Assembly (NCBI GenBank): GCA_023428245.1
Contig: JAEYYX010000119.1
Span: forward strand, 1 to 64,000
DNA length: 64,000 nt
Direction: 5' to 3'
From: Pseudomonadota bacterium
GTDB taxonomy: Bacteria > Myxococcota_A > Polyangia > Polyangiales > Polyangiaceae
A program made the translations under genes and the position numbers. The notes below the pieces were generated by a model. The model was not told the origin of the DNA. It saw nothing but the letters and a program-made list of their open reading frames with translations, and ran no database searches. Below, in pieces: positions 51,101-58,453 of this stretch (positions are counted from its first letter, which is position 1; every line of letters starts with the position of its first letter).

Positions 51101-53208
51101 GTCGTGGCCGGCGGCGAGGCCCAGGCATTATAACGCCCGTACACTGGTCGACCTGTCGGACCGCCTGTCCAGATCAGAGTACCAGCGTCGCCCGTATAGG
51201 TGCGCCAGCGCCACTGTCCAGCCTGATCGGTGGCGTTCGCGCCGATCCAGACGCTGGTCGTCGCATTGTTCTTGATCAGCTGACCAATGCCTGAGCTCGG
51301 GATTCTCGCGAGCTTCGAGCCGGGAACCGAATCGCAGAGGTTCGCCGCCGTTTCGCGGTTCACCTGCGCGTCGCAGATCCAGTACCACTTGTCGGTCGAG
51401 TTCGCGTAGATGTGGCGGCAGCTCGGGTGCGGCTTGCAGGAGTTCGGATCGCCGCAGCTACCAGCTCCGTCGCAGGTCTGAGCGCCTGAGCAAATTCCGT
51501 CATCACAGCGCTTGCCAGCGGCAGCAGGAATCTGCGCTCCCGTGCCCGGATCCCGCTCGACGCAGTCGCCTCCGAACACTGTCGTCGGGTCCTCAGGCGT
51601 CCCGTCCTCGCAGTTCGGAACACCGTCGCCATCCGTGTCGAGGTCGGGCTTGTTGCAGTCGCAGACGCCGGGATCGACCTTGTCGGGGTTATTCCAACAG
51701 GGATCGAAGCAGTCGAGCACCCCGTCCCCGTCGAAGTCGCCTGTGGGGCAGAGGAAATCGAAACTATTCGGAATGTGAAGAACGGTAGAGTCCGAAAGGA
51801 CGTGCACCGACTTGCCAAAGAACGCGCCTTCGTGGGGTTTCTGGCTCGCTGGACGACGCAGCTCGATTGCCGCCTTCGGTGCGACCACCGTCGCGACGAT
51901 GGCTTCTTCGAAGTAAGCCGGAGAGGTGCCGAGGTGACCGAGGAAGAGATCTCCCTTCGCTCCCGCCGTGAAGACAACGCCGACGTTGAGGTGCAGCGTG
52001 GTGCGCGTGTAGATGCGAACGGGACCGCTATGGGCGTTGATGTTGATCTTTGCCTGCGGCTCAGCCCGCAGCTCATCCAAGTAGTAGTCACCGGAGCTAA
52101 AGGTCAGCTCTGCGCTGGGCGCCACCGTCACCTTGGCGTAGCGGCCCGGCGCGAGATTCCTGTTCGGCGCGCCGACGGGATGAGCAATGTCGCCCTCTCC
52201 ACCGTCCGGCCACTTTACCGTCCAGGCGATGGCGGGAGCCGAAACGGGCGCATGAGTCACACCGCCGTCGACTGTCACGCTCGCGTCCTGACGAGTGACG
52301 GTGCCTCCGGTGCGAATGCTCCCGAAGGTCCGGGACTGGGATGCGAGGTAGAGCTCTTGCCCCTTTACCTGCACGTTCACGTGCGCCTTCACCATGCCCG
52401 AAAACTTCGACTGGGCGGCTCCGCCCGCGTAGGCCACGGGCAGCTTGCCGATTGTGCCGAGAGTGGAGCGATCGTCGATCGTCAGCTTGTCGGTTCCAGA
52501 AAGGAAAACGTCCTTGATCGGAGTGCCGCTCGGGATAGCGATCGAGAACTCTTCGGCGACTCCGGGACCGGGTGGCGTCACCGTCGTGTCGTTCGACACG
52601 AGCAGCTTGTCCACAGTCAGCGTCAGGGACGTCGGGCCGTTATAGACAAGGACGAGACCAATGTCGGAGGCGTTACTGTTCAAGACCGCGCGCGCCTGCG
52701 TCGAGAGGGGGAAGCTCAGCGTATGAAAGGTGTTCGCGGCTTTCCCGGCCAGGCTCTGCCCGCCCACGTCGAGCCAATGTTGTCCCTGGGACGGGGACTT
52801 GATGACGAGGCGGATATCGCCCCAAGACGCCGGCGCCGAGAGGCGCACGTCCACGGTCGCCGTCGTCCGCGCCTGTCCCGGGGCGCGAATCGCGACGGAC
52901 GAGAGCTGAGTATAGCCGCTTGGGACTACCGCGAGCGCCTTCGCCCCCTGGGTCACCGTGGAGGACTCGCTGATCACCGAGCCGTTGTTACTGCTCCAAT
53001 CCTGAGTCGGCGCTTCGAAGCCGAGCACCCGCGCCTGAGAAACAGAGAGCTCCTGTTCAGCACTCCGGGCATCCTCGTCCAACGAGGCCTCGTCGGTCCC
53101 ACAGCCCACGAGCAAAGCCGCAGACAGAGCCAGCAAACCAAGGCTTTTCCCGCCGCGCGCGCGCCGAGCCACCCACTTCACACACCCTTCCCAGGTAAGG
53201 TCCCCCAT
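48190..53208 (-). CDS. Very large mosaic lipoprotein with C-type-lectin-like domain
   Basis: 1672 residues, the largest gene here. A signal peptide ends LLVGC (near 36). Residues about 60-470 are beta-rich, perhaps carbohydrate-binding. Calcium-type thrombospondin-3 repeats (GDFDGDGVLDCFD..., DTDGDGVPNC...) lie near 480-530. A C-type-lectin-like domain spans about 598-728 (YWICDAQ, VWIGANATDQAGQWRW, CGEQHGFVCE). Acidic Cys-rich modules follow (about 770-945), then a long beta-rich middle. Further Cys-rich EGF-like modules are at about 1530-1665. It is a probable outer-surface adhesin. The start could also be a GTG near 53181. Confidence 0.8.
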   Translation of the reverse strand: MGDLTWEGCVKWVARRARGGKSLGLLALSAALLVGCGTDEASLDEDARSAEQELSVSQARVLGFEAPTQDWSSNNGSVISESSTVTQGAKALAVVPSGYTQLSSVAIRAPGQARTTATVDVRLSAPASWGDIRLVIKSPSQGQHWLDVGGQSLAGKAANTFHTLSFPLSTQARAVLNSNASDIGLVLVYNGPTSLTLTVDKLLVSNDTTVTPPGPGVAEEFSIAIPSGTPIKDVFLSGTDKLTIDDRSTLGTIGKLPVAYAGGAAQSKFSGMVKAHVNVQVKGQELYLASQSRTFGSIRTGGTVTRQDASVTVDGGVTHAPVSAPAIAWTVKWPDGGEGDIAHPVGAPNRNLAPGRYAKVTVAPSAELTFSSGDYYLDELRAEPQAKININAHSGPVRIYTRTTLHLNVGVVFTAGAKGDLFLGHLGTSPAYFEEAIVATVVAPKAAIELRRPASQKPHEGAFFGKSVHVLSDSTVLHIPNSFDFLCPTGDFDGDGVLDCFDPCWNNPDKVDPGVCDCNKPDLDTDGDGVPNCEDGTPEDPTTVFGGDCVERDPGTGAQIPAAAGKRCDDGICSGAQTCDGAGSCGDPNSCKPHPSCRHIYANSTDKWYWICDAQVNRETAANLCDSVPGSKLARIPSSGIGQLIKNNATTSVWIGANATDQAGQWRWRTYTGDAGTLIWTGGPTGRPVYGRYNAWASPPATTARCAYLNQSGTWVATGCGEQHGFVCEVSNDRLGGGGDGSDGGSGIGTGEDIEGPGDIIGIPPYQGPSDECISQDEATGIYTTEAEIVAKMNLCQDCLADQESDPSVDCSSACDGPLSVPDSGSTCADDDDNWLLSDASCSPKDLDLALDGGGNSIDCTETEDCAPISTGVACETHANCGGAGERCYEYVCVIPLICDTTRGKCVVPNPSCGGDNSFTERCQDIDICDPAVSQDPTDAFVDSLLTETPATPEQFFGTEAEEPPDPETFPADPCAVDGTCGAIKDPSHPWCRVDMSDNDPIPPGGESDNDTGGGNSSNRAKFYFDPIFGFTQSATIGTLGIPDIDIHAEAGVGAGVTLGFLNDRDIKLIDAWAGLDADECGVNSDARLMLFGFDLIAAVKSDLPLPLNIPSADARTECQELLVKIRESADRVKKALHDATELLRQYKALKLEGKAFPPDLCRSIAPDSDLPRGFPAGNCPATGPTETPEQTLQRFIDYYVATVQGFGEKKYSELAYSLKDYVAEFAQKVGAQLPNPGAEFTLYSYDNKRDTTIFSTQFFIGPIPAFLELGATLDFGVDLNARIGLRLGDLAVQVLDIYSTEPKSTEVAYAGLAGNPYAGAGVYLFAGVGFGIPGFKVQLGIQGDLHVGTVYVPAYAGAGLFIGTRPDGRGVPDTFAEFAQEGAYLIPPRIYSVQAGYTAGLEARVRDIVAGSIAAKLKLKVLFFSKTWRKTLLQFNGFCPTSNNGPDGSQPGCDFPIFRAQGELVAAEGEFGLGKIKMPLTFPNLSLARVLSDVEAAVSADPPLPPETPEDEVDFNDDARVGQLFFATQCATCMPPGYNSRPEDRCISKQECCGETSICYQNTNVDNPAYNTKGCRECLAIDNSPVVAEKDDICHSDEDCCQVSETSGGKCGKYGRCTTGTCDAPCSNNSNCQEGYVCDKRANAPAPDTCQLPNAAGVPSYDLCHPVPPVP

Positions 53209-54202
53209 AGGCCGACGGGTAGCATACCCCTCACATTCGGATCAAGCGCTTTGCTCACGATCGGTTTTGTTTTTTCGGCCACAGCTTCGTTTCCTACTTT
53301 TCATCTTGCGAGCTTCGTTAGTTCTTTCTCGCTTGCACTGCTCAGACCAACGGGAACCTCGAGCCAACTTGTCCAATCTTCCGCGCGAACCTCGCGAGGT
53401 TTTGAGGTTCACTGCACGCGCCAGCACAACGACAACTCTCTCCTCCTTCACGCCATCGCAGCATCAGCGCCGAGGTGAAGGCTACCCGTGCCGGCGCACG
53501 CTTCGCGCGCACCTCGCAAGCTATCAGGTCAAGTATTTCCAGCGGCAGAGGCTCTGTTCGCTTTCACACCGCTGTACGACAGCAGCATCGCTTCGAAATT
53601 CCTCTTGCCCGTGCACTTCGCGAACTCTGGAACGTCAAGCCGTGCGTGCGCTTGTGCTGAACTGGCGCGAGGCGGCGCGCGAACTCTTCGTTGAGGAGCG
53701 AGGACTGACCGTCTGGCCGGACGACTCGGCGCCAAAGGCAATGAAGGCGTCACCGGGCAGCTGAAGGTCCTCGTCTGCACGATGATCGACCGCGCGAAGA
53801 GCTACGACGCGGCGGGTTTCGTCGAGCAGCTCTCGAACAACTTGAAGGATGCGCGTGGCCTCTTCCGTCGAATGGCTGACATTGCCGGGGTGCTCGGCGC
53901 TCTCGAAGAATCCCCGCCTGCTCCCCACGGGCGATCGGCGGAGAACGCGCCACTTCCAAGAAGGTACACAAGCAAGAACCGTCGACGCGCGATCCTCACG
54001 ATTGTACTCCCTGATGGTGGGCACGACGTCGGGAAGTTCCTTGAGCCGTCCGCCCTGGCGATGCAGCTCGAAGAGGCGACGCGCCTGCGCAGCCTCGCCC
54101 TAGGATGCACAGCTATATCCGCCCCAAGTTTCGCCAACTCGGTCAGCGTCTTTGCGCCAACCTCGTTCAAGAGACGACGATGTGTCCGACCGATCCCCGC
54201 GA

Positions 54203-54246
54203 GAATCCTGCCACAAACGCCGAAAGGCACTTGTTGCGCGGGCAGG
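54203..54246. repeat. 44-base direct repeat copy containing the tRNA 3' end
   Basis: The block 54203-54246 recurs as two parts at 54415-54438 and 54466-54486. The second copy is interrupted only by a 27-base hairpin insert (54439-54465). The shared right half (TTGCGCGGGCAGG) is the 3' end of the tRNA-fMet gene. A third copy of the short core (TTGCGCGGGCAG) lies at 54374-54385. Confidence 0.7.
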
Positions 54247-54340
54247 CTGTGCTTGTTGGTGAGCGGGGCCCCGGTGCCCCGCTCGCCCTGCTCACACGAC
54301 CGAGGCCCCCAACGCGGAATCAAAGCGACAAAATGAGAAA

Positions 54341-54369
54341 GGCCGTCGAACCTTTTCAGTTCAACGGCC
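54341..54369 (-). terminator. Intrinsic terminator on the minus strand
   Basis: On the minus strand the arms GGCCGTTGAAC and GTTCGACGGCC pair (one G-U pair) around an 8-base A-rich loop and are followed by TTTCTCATTTTG. It lies downstream of the tRNA in its direction of transcription. Confidence 0.6.
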
Positions 54370-54434
54370 TCGGTTGCGCGGGCAGCGCCGCCAACGGCGG
54401 CTCAATGAACAACTGAATCCTGCCACAAACGCCG

Positions 54435-54461
54435 AAAGCCAACTCCGGTGGAGTTGGCTTT
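54435..54461 (-). terminator. Perfect hairpin just downstream of tRNA-fMet
   Basis: A 12-pair perfect stem (AAAGCCAACTCC with GGAGTTGGCTTT) and 3-base loop ending 12 bases before the tRNA 3' end. It has short T-runs on both sides, so it could end tRNA transcripts. It falls exactly in the segment missing from the other repeat copy. Confidence 0.55.
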
Positions 54462-54473
54462 CCTAGGCACTTG

Positions 54474-54547
<74 letters not shown>

Positions 54548-54768
54548 TCAGGAGCCGCAAACATAGTGATGGCCCCCGGGGTGTCAAGGAGGATCTGCTG
54601 AACTTGGGTGCAGGCGGGAGGGGTCTGTTTAGGTAGGGGAGAAAGGCCCGAACGGCGGCTTTGCGTGGGGGAGCAAGGGGCGCGCGACAATGGGTGGCGA
54701 TTGTGGCTCGGGAGGGCCGGGAAGCGGTTCGCGCTCGCAGGGGCGGGGCCTAGACTCGGGGGGCTTTG

Positions 54769-56196
54769 GTGGAAAAGACCTTGGATCCTTCAACGAGGCG
54801 GATTCTGCCGTGGCTCGTTGCTGTCGCGTTTTTCATGCAGACGCTCGACTCGACGATTCTGAATACTGCCTTACCGTCGATGGCGCGGAGTCTCGGGGAG
54901 AGTCCGCTGCGCATGCAATCGGTGGTCGTCTCGTACATGCTGACGGTGGCCCTCCTCATCCCCGCGTCTGGATTTCTCGCGGATCGGTTCGGCACCAGGC
55001 GCGTGTTCGCTGCGGCCATCGTCGTCTTCACGCTCGGCTCGGTGACCTGCGCCGCGTCGCGCACGCTGACGGAGCTCGTCCTCGCCCGCGTCCTCCAGGG
55101 GTTCGGCGGGTCGCTGCTCTTGCCGGTCGGGCGTCTCACGATCCTCAAAGCTGTACCACGGAGTGAATTGCTCAGCGTGCTCGCTTTCGTCACGATCCCG
55201 GGACTGATCGGCCCCCTCGTCGGACCCACGCTCGGCGGGATCTTGGTCGAGACCCTGACCTGGCACTGGATCTTCCTCATCAACGTGCCGATGGGCATGC
55301 TCGGAGTCGTCCTCGCCCTGAAGTACATGCCCGAGATTCGCGAAGAGCGAACGCCTTTTGATTGGCTCGGTTTTATTCTGGTCGCCGTCGGCATGGTCGG
55401 TATCTCCGTCTCCCTCGAGTCCTTCGCGGAGGGTTCGATGGCGAAAGGGAGCACCACCATCACGCTCGTGCTCGGCCTGGCGGCGTTCGCCGCCTATGTC
55501 CTGCACCAGACGCGCGTCCCAACCCCCCTGTTTCACCCGGGGCTGTGGCGCATTCACTCCTTCTCGGTCGGACTCGCGGGCAACCTCTTCGCCCGTCTCG
55601 GCTCCGGGGCGATGCCTTACTTGAGTCCGCTCTTCCTCCAGGTCGGACTCGGAAAGCCGCCGACCGTCGCCGGAATGTTCATGGCCTTCGCCGTGCTTGG
55701 CGCCATGGGCTCCAAGATGGTCGTCGAAAAGCTCGTCGCTCGACTCGGCTATCGGCGCTTCCTGCTCACGAACACTGCTCTGCTCGGGCTCACGATGATG
55801 GGCTTTGCGTGGCTACCGGAGGATGTTTCCGCCGCGCGTCTCGCGGCGCACCTCTTCCTCTTCGGCGTCTTCAACTCCCTCCAGTTCTCCTCCATGAACA
55901 CCCTCACCTTGAGCGAGCTCGGTGGCGAAACGGCCAGCAGCGGCAACAGCCTGCTCTCGATGATCATGCAGCTCTCGATGAGCTTCGGGGTCGCCTCCGG
56001 TGCGGCCATCTTGTCGGCCTTCGCTCGCGGGGACGCGGCGCGTGCCGCGGTACAGGAAGTGAGCGTCCTGCACGCGTTTCAGAACACCTACATTTGCGTG
56101 GGAATGCTCGCGCTTCTCTCTTCCCTCGTCTTCTGGCAGCTCTCGGAGAAAGAAGGCACTCCAGCGAGTGCAGAGGGCCCGCCGAGCGAAATCTGA
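54769..56196 (+). CDS. MFS multidrug exporter (DHA2/EmrB-like)
   Basis: About 475 residues, probably starting at GTG 54769 (TTG 54766 also in frame), with a G-run just upstream. It has twelve to fourteen membrane helices. Motif A-like GFLADRFGTRRV follows helix 2, and the helix-1 signature LDSTILNTALPSMA is typical of the DHA2 (EmrB/QacA) drug-proton antiporters. GPLVGPTLGGIL is the motif C-like antiporter segment. The substrate is unknown. It stands 102 bases upstream of the ABC exporter genes, perhaps in one resistance unit. Confidence 0.88.
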   Translation: MEKTLDPSTRRILPWLVAVAFFMQTLDSTILNTALPSMARSLGESPLRMQSVVVSYMLTVALLIPASGFLADRFGTRRVFAAAIVVFTLGSVTCAASRTLTELVLARVLQGFGGSLLLPVGRLTILKAVPRSELLSVLAFVTIPGLIGPLVGPTLGGILVETLTWHWIFLINVPMGMLGVVLALKYMPEIREERTPFDWLGFILVAVGMVGISVSLESFAEGSMAKGSTTITLVLGLAAFAAYVLHQTRVPTPLFHPGLWRIHSFSVGLAGNLFARLGSGAMPYLSPLFLQVGLGKPPTVAGMFMAFAVLGAMGSKMVVEKLVARLGYRRFLLTNTALLGLTMMGFAWLPEDVSAARLAAHLFLFGVFNSLQFSSMNTLTLSELGGETASSGNSLLSMIMQLSMSFGVASGAAILSAFARGDAARAAVQEVSVLHAFQNTYICVGMLALLSSLVFWQLSEKEGTPASAEGPPSEI

Positions 56197-56298
56197 ATCG
56201 GGTCTTGCGCCAATTCGGCGCGTCGGGCGCGAAAACTCGCTCGCCCATCCTGGCCCGCGGGGCGATTCTTTGTCAGCGTCACGACCCGAAAGACGACC

Positions 56299-57234
56299 AT
56301 GAGCGAACCTCCGATTTTCTGCCAAGGTCTCACCAAGAAGTACGACAAAAAGCTCGCCGTCGCCGGGATCGATCTCGAGGTCCCGCCCGGCATCTGCTTC
56401 GGTCTGCTCGGACCGAACGGCGCTGGGAAGACGACGACCGTCGAGATGCTCGAAGGGCTCAATCACCCGACGTCGGGAACGATTCGCCTTTTCGGAAAGA
56501 GCTGGGGCACGGGGCACGATCAGGAGCTCCGGGAGCGGATCGGAGTTCAGCTCCAGCAAACGGAGCTCGCCGATAAGCTCACTGTCGAAGAAGTGATCCG
56601 CCTGTTTCGCTCCTTCTACGATGAGGGACGCCCCGTCGAAGATCTCCTTCGCGCCGTGGCGCTCGAAGAAGAGCGCGCTCAGCGTTTCCACACGCTCTCC
56701 GGCGGCCAAAAACAGCGGGTCGCCTTGGCTACCGCTCTCGCTGGCGCTCCGGACCTTCTGTTCCTCGACGAGCCAACGACCGGCCTCGATCCGCGCGCTC
56801 GCCAGCTGCTCTGGGAAGTCGTCGAACGCTTCCGGGACGAGGGCGGGACCGTCGTCATCACGACCCACTACATGGAAGAAGCAGCCGCTCTCTGTGACGA
56901 CATCGCTATCATGGACGGCGGAAAGATCATCGCGCGCGGCTCACCCCGCGCGCTCATCGACTCTCTCGGCCGCGTCCAGTTCGTCGAGTTCGAGACGGAA
57001 GTTCCTCTGCCCGATCTCGATCGGCTCCGGCGTCTCACCGCCGTGACCCAGGTCGACCTGCTCCGGGGGCGCTATCGCCTGACCACAGACCGCTCCCTCG
57101 AGGCCCTTTCGACGGTCATTTCTGGCCTCGCCGGCGAGAAAATCGAGCCCCGCGGGCTCACCACGAAGATCGCGACGCTGGACGACGTGTTCTTGGCGCT
57201 GACCGGGAAAGAGCTCGGAGAAGAAGATTCATGA
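56299..57234 (+). CDS. ABC exporter ATPase (DrrA/NodI-like)
   Basis: A 311-residue ATP-binding protein: Walker A GPNGAGKTT (about 42-50), signature LSGGQKQRVAL (about 133-143), Walker B LLFLDEPTTGLD (about 152-163), then the H-loop. The C-terminal extension (about 220-311) is the DrrA-type regulatory tail. It overlaps the permease gene by four bases (ATGA). Exports a drug, lipid or polysaccharide; no clue to which. Confidence 0.92.
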   Translation: MSEPPIFCQGLTKKYDKKLAVAGIDLEVPPGICFGLLGPNGAGKTTTVEMLEGLNHPTSGTIRLFGKSWGTGHDQELRERIGVQLQQTELADKLTVEEVIRLFRSFYDEGRPVEDLLRAVALEEERAQRFHTLSGGQKQRVALATALAGAPDLLFLDEPTTGLDPRARQLLWEVVERFRDEGGTVVITTHYMEEAAALCDDIAIMDGGKIIARGSPRALIDSLGRVQFVEFETEVPLPDLDRLRRLTAVTQVDLLRGRYRLTTDRSLEALSTVISGLAGEKIEPRGLTTKIATLDDVFLALTGKELGEEDS

Positions 57235-58283
57235 GTGAGGAAAAACTGAATCCGCTCGTTGAGCTCGTGCTCGCACGCCTGCGCGAGTTCTATCGAGAGC
57301 CGGCGATCGTCTTCTGGGTCTTTGGCTTTCCGCTCTTGATGGCGGTCGGTCTCGGGGCAGCCTTCCGCTCGAAACCTCCCGAGCTTCCGCGCATCGGCGT
57401 CGTCATGGTCGAAGAGAGCACTGAGAGCCTCGAGCTCTTCGAAAAGCTCAAGGCTCACCCGGCGGCGATCACCGAAATGTACGACCGGGGATCCGCGGAC
57501 CGCGCACTCTCGCGAGCGAAGGTCGACGTACTCGTCCTGTTCGACGCCCAGGGTTACGAAACCGTCATCGACGCAACCCAGGAGAAAGGCGCGCGAGCGC
57601 AGCTCGAAGCCCGGGACATCCTGCAGACCGCCGCGGGCCGCAAAGATCCGCTCCCCGAGCGCCATTCCCGCGTCACCAAACCCGGATCCCGCTACGTCGA
57701 CTTCCTCATCCCGGGCATCCTCGGCATGAACATCATGGGCTCGAGCTTGTGGGGCGTCGGGTACAACCTCGTCGTCGCGCGCAAGAGGAAGCTCCTGCGT
57801 CGTTATGGCGTCACGCCGATGCGCCGACCCCATTTCCTCCTCTCCTATTTCATCTCCCGCTCGCTATTCCTCGTGCTTGAGCTCGGGGTGCTCGTCCTTT
57901 TCGGGAAGCTGTTCTTTGGGATGACTGTGCAGGGAGGGCTGCTCTCGCTCATCGTCATCGCCATCCTCGGCGCCGCTGCATTCGCCGGCATTTCACTCGT
58001 GATCGGAGCGCGCATCTCGAACACCGAGACGGCCAACGGCTGGACCAATCTCGTGCAGATGCCGATGTGGCTGCTCTCGGGGGTCTTTTTCACCTACGAG
58101 CGCTTCCCCGACTTCCTCCACGCGCCGATCCGGCTGCTCCCGCTCACCGCCCTCGTGGACGGGCTCCGGGGCGTCTATAACGACGGACTCACCCTCACCG
58201 GCCTGCTCCCCGAGGCCCTCGTGCTCGCCGCCTGGGGCTCGGTCGGCTTCGTGATCGCCCTGCGCACGTTCCGCTGGCAATAG
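57231..58283 (+). CDS. ABC-2 type permease
   Basis: 350 residues: one N-terminal helix (about 25-45), a large extracytoplasmic loop (about 45-160), then five helices (about 165-345). This is the usual ABC-2/DrrB-like layout, with the YGVTPMRRPHFLLSYFISRSL coupling region and the conserved PMWLLSGVFF segment. It is paired with the upstream ATPase by overlap. Confidence 0.88.
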   Translation: MSEEKLNPLVELVLARLREFYREPAIVFWVFGFPLLMAVGLGAAFRSKPPELPRIGVVMVEESTESLELFEKLKAHPAAITEMYDRGSADRALSRAKVDVLVLFDAQGYETVIDATQEKGARAQLEARDILQTAAGRKDPLPERHSRVTKPGSRYVDFLIPGILGMNIMGSSLWGVGYNLVVARKRKLLRRYGVTPMRRPHFLLSYFISRSLFLVLELGVLVLFGKLFFGMTVQGGLLSLIVIAILGAAAFAGISLVIGARISNTETANGWTNLVQMPMWLLSGVFFTYERFPDFLHAPIRLLPLTALVDGLRGVYNDGLTLTGLLPEALVLAAWGSVGFVIALRTFRWQ

Positions 58284-58453
58284 GCCGAACCGCGACCTCC
58301 CTGTCGCGCGTGGCTCACCTGTGCTACCAGAGCTGAGAGGGAATCTCTCGGGTTTTCGCGCTCCTGGAACCGGCGCGTGGTGGCACGGGCATTGCTGAAA
58401 GGGGTTCGGCTTTTCCGCCGCCGGGGCGACGTGCCCCGTCCCCCGAGGCAAGA

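Larger units (their letters stand above)
53209..54473. other. Long gene-poor stretch next to tRNA-fMet, decayed sequence
   Basis: About 1.26 kb with no intact gene. Frames at 53267-53764 and 53782-54336 (plus) and 53635-54323 (minus) overlap, shift and lack family motifs. Stretches such as RTHRRLLNEVGAKTLTELAKLG look gene-like but are broken. A 14-base palindrome AACCTCGCGAGGTT sits at 53388-53401. Near the tRNA lie direct repeats and three hairpins, including GAGCGGGGC/GCCCCGCTC at 54261-54284. It may be a decayed gene or a former insertion at the tRNA. Confidence 0.5.

Noticed and set aside
51775..53478. A 567-residue plus-strand frame opposite the large lipoprotein gene
   Set aside because: The minus-strand gene has a signal peptide, repeats and clear domains; the plus frame is its antisense shadow.
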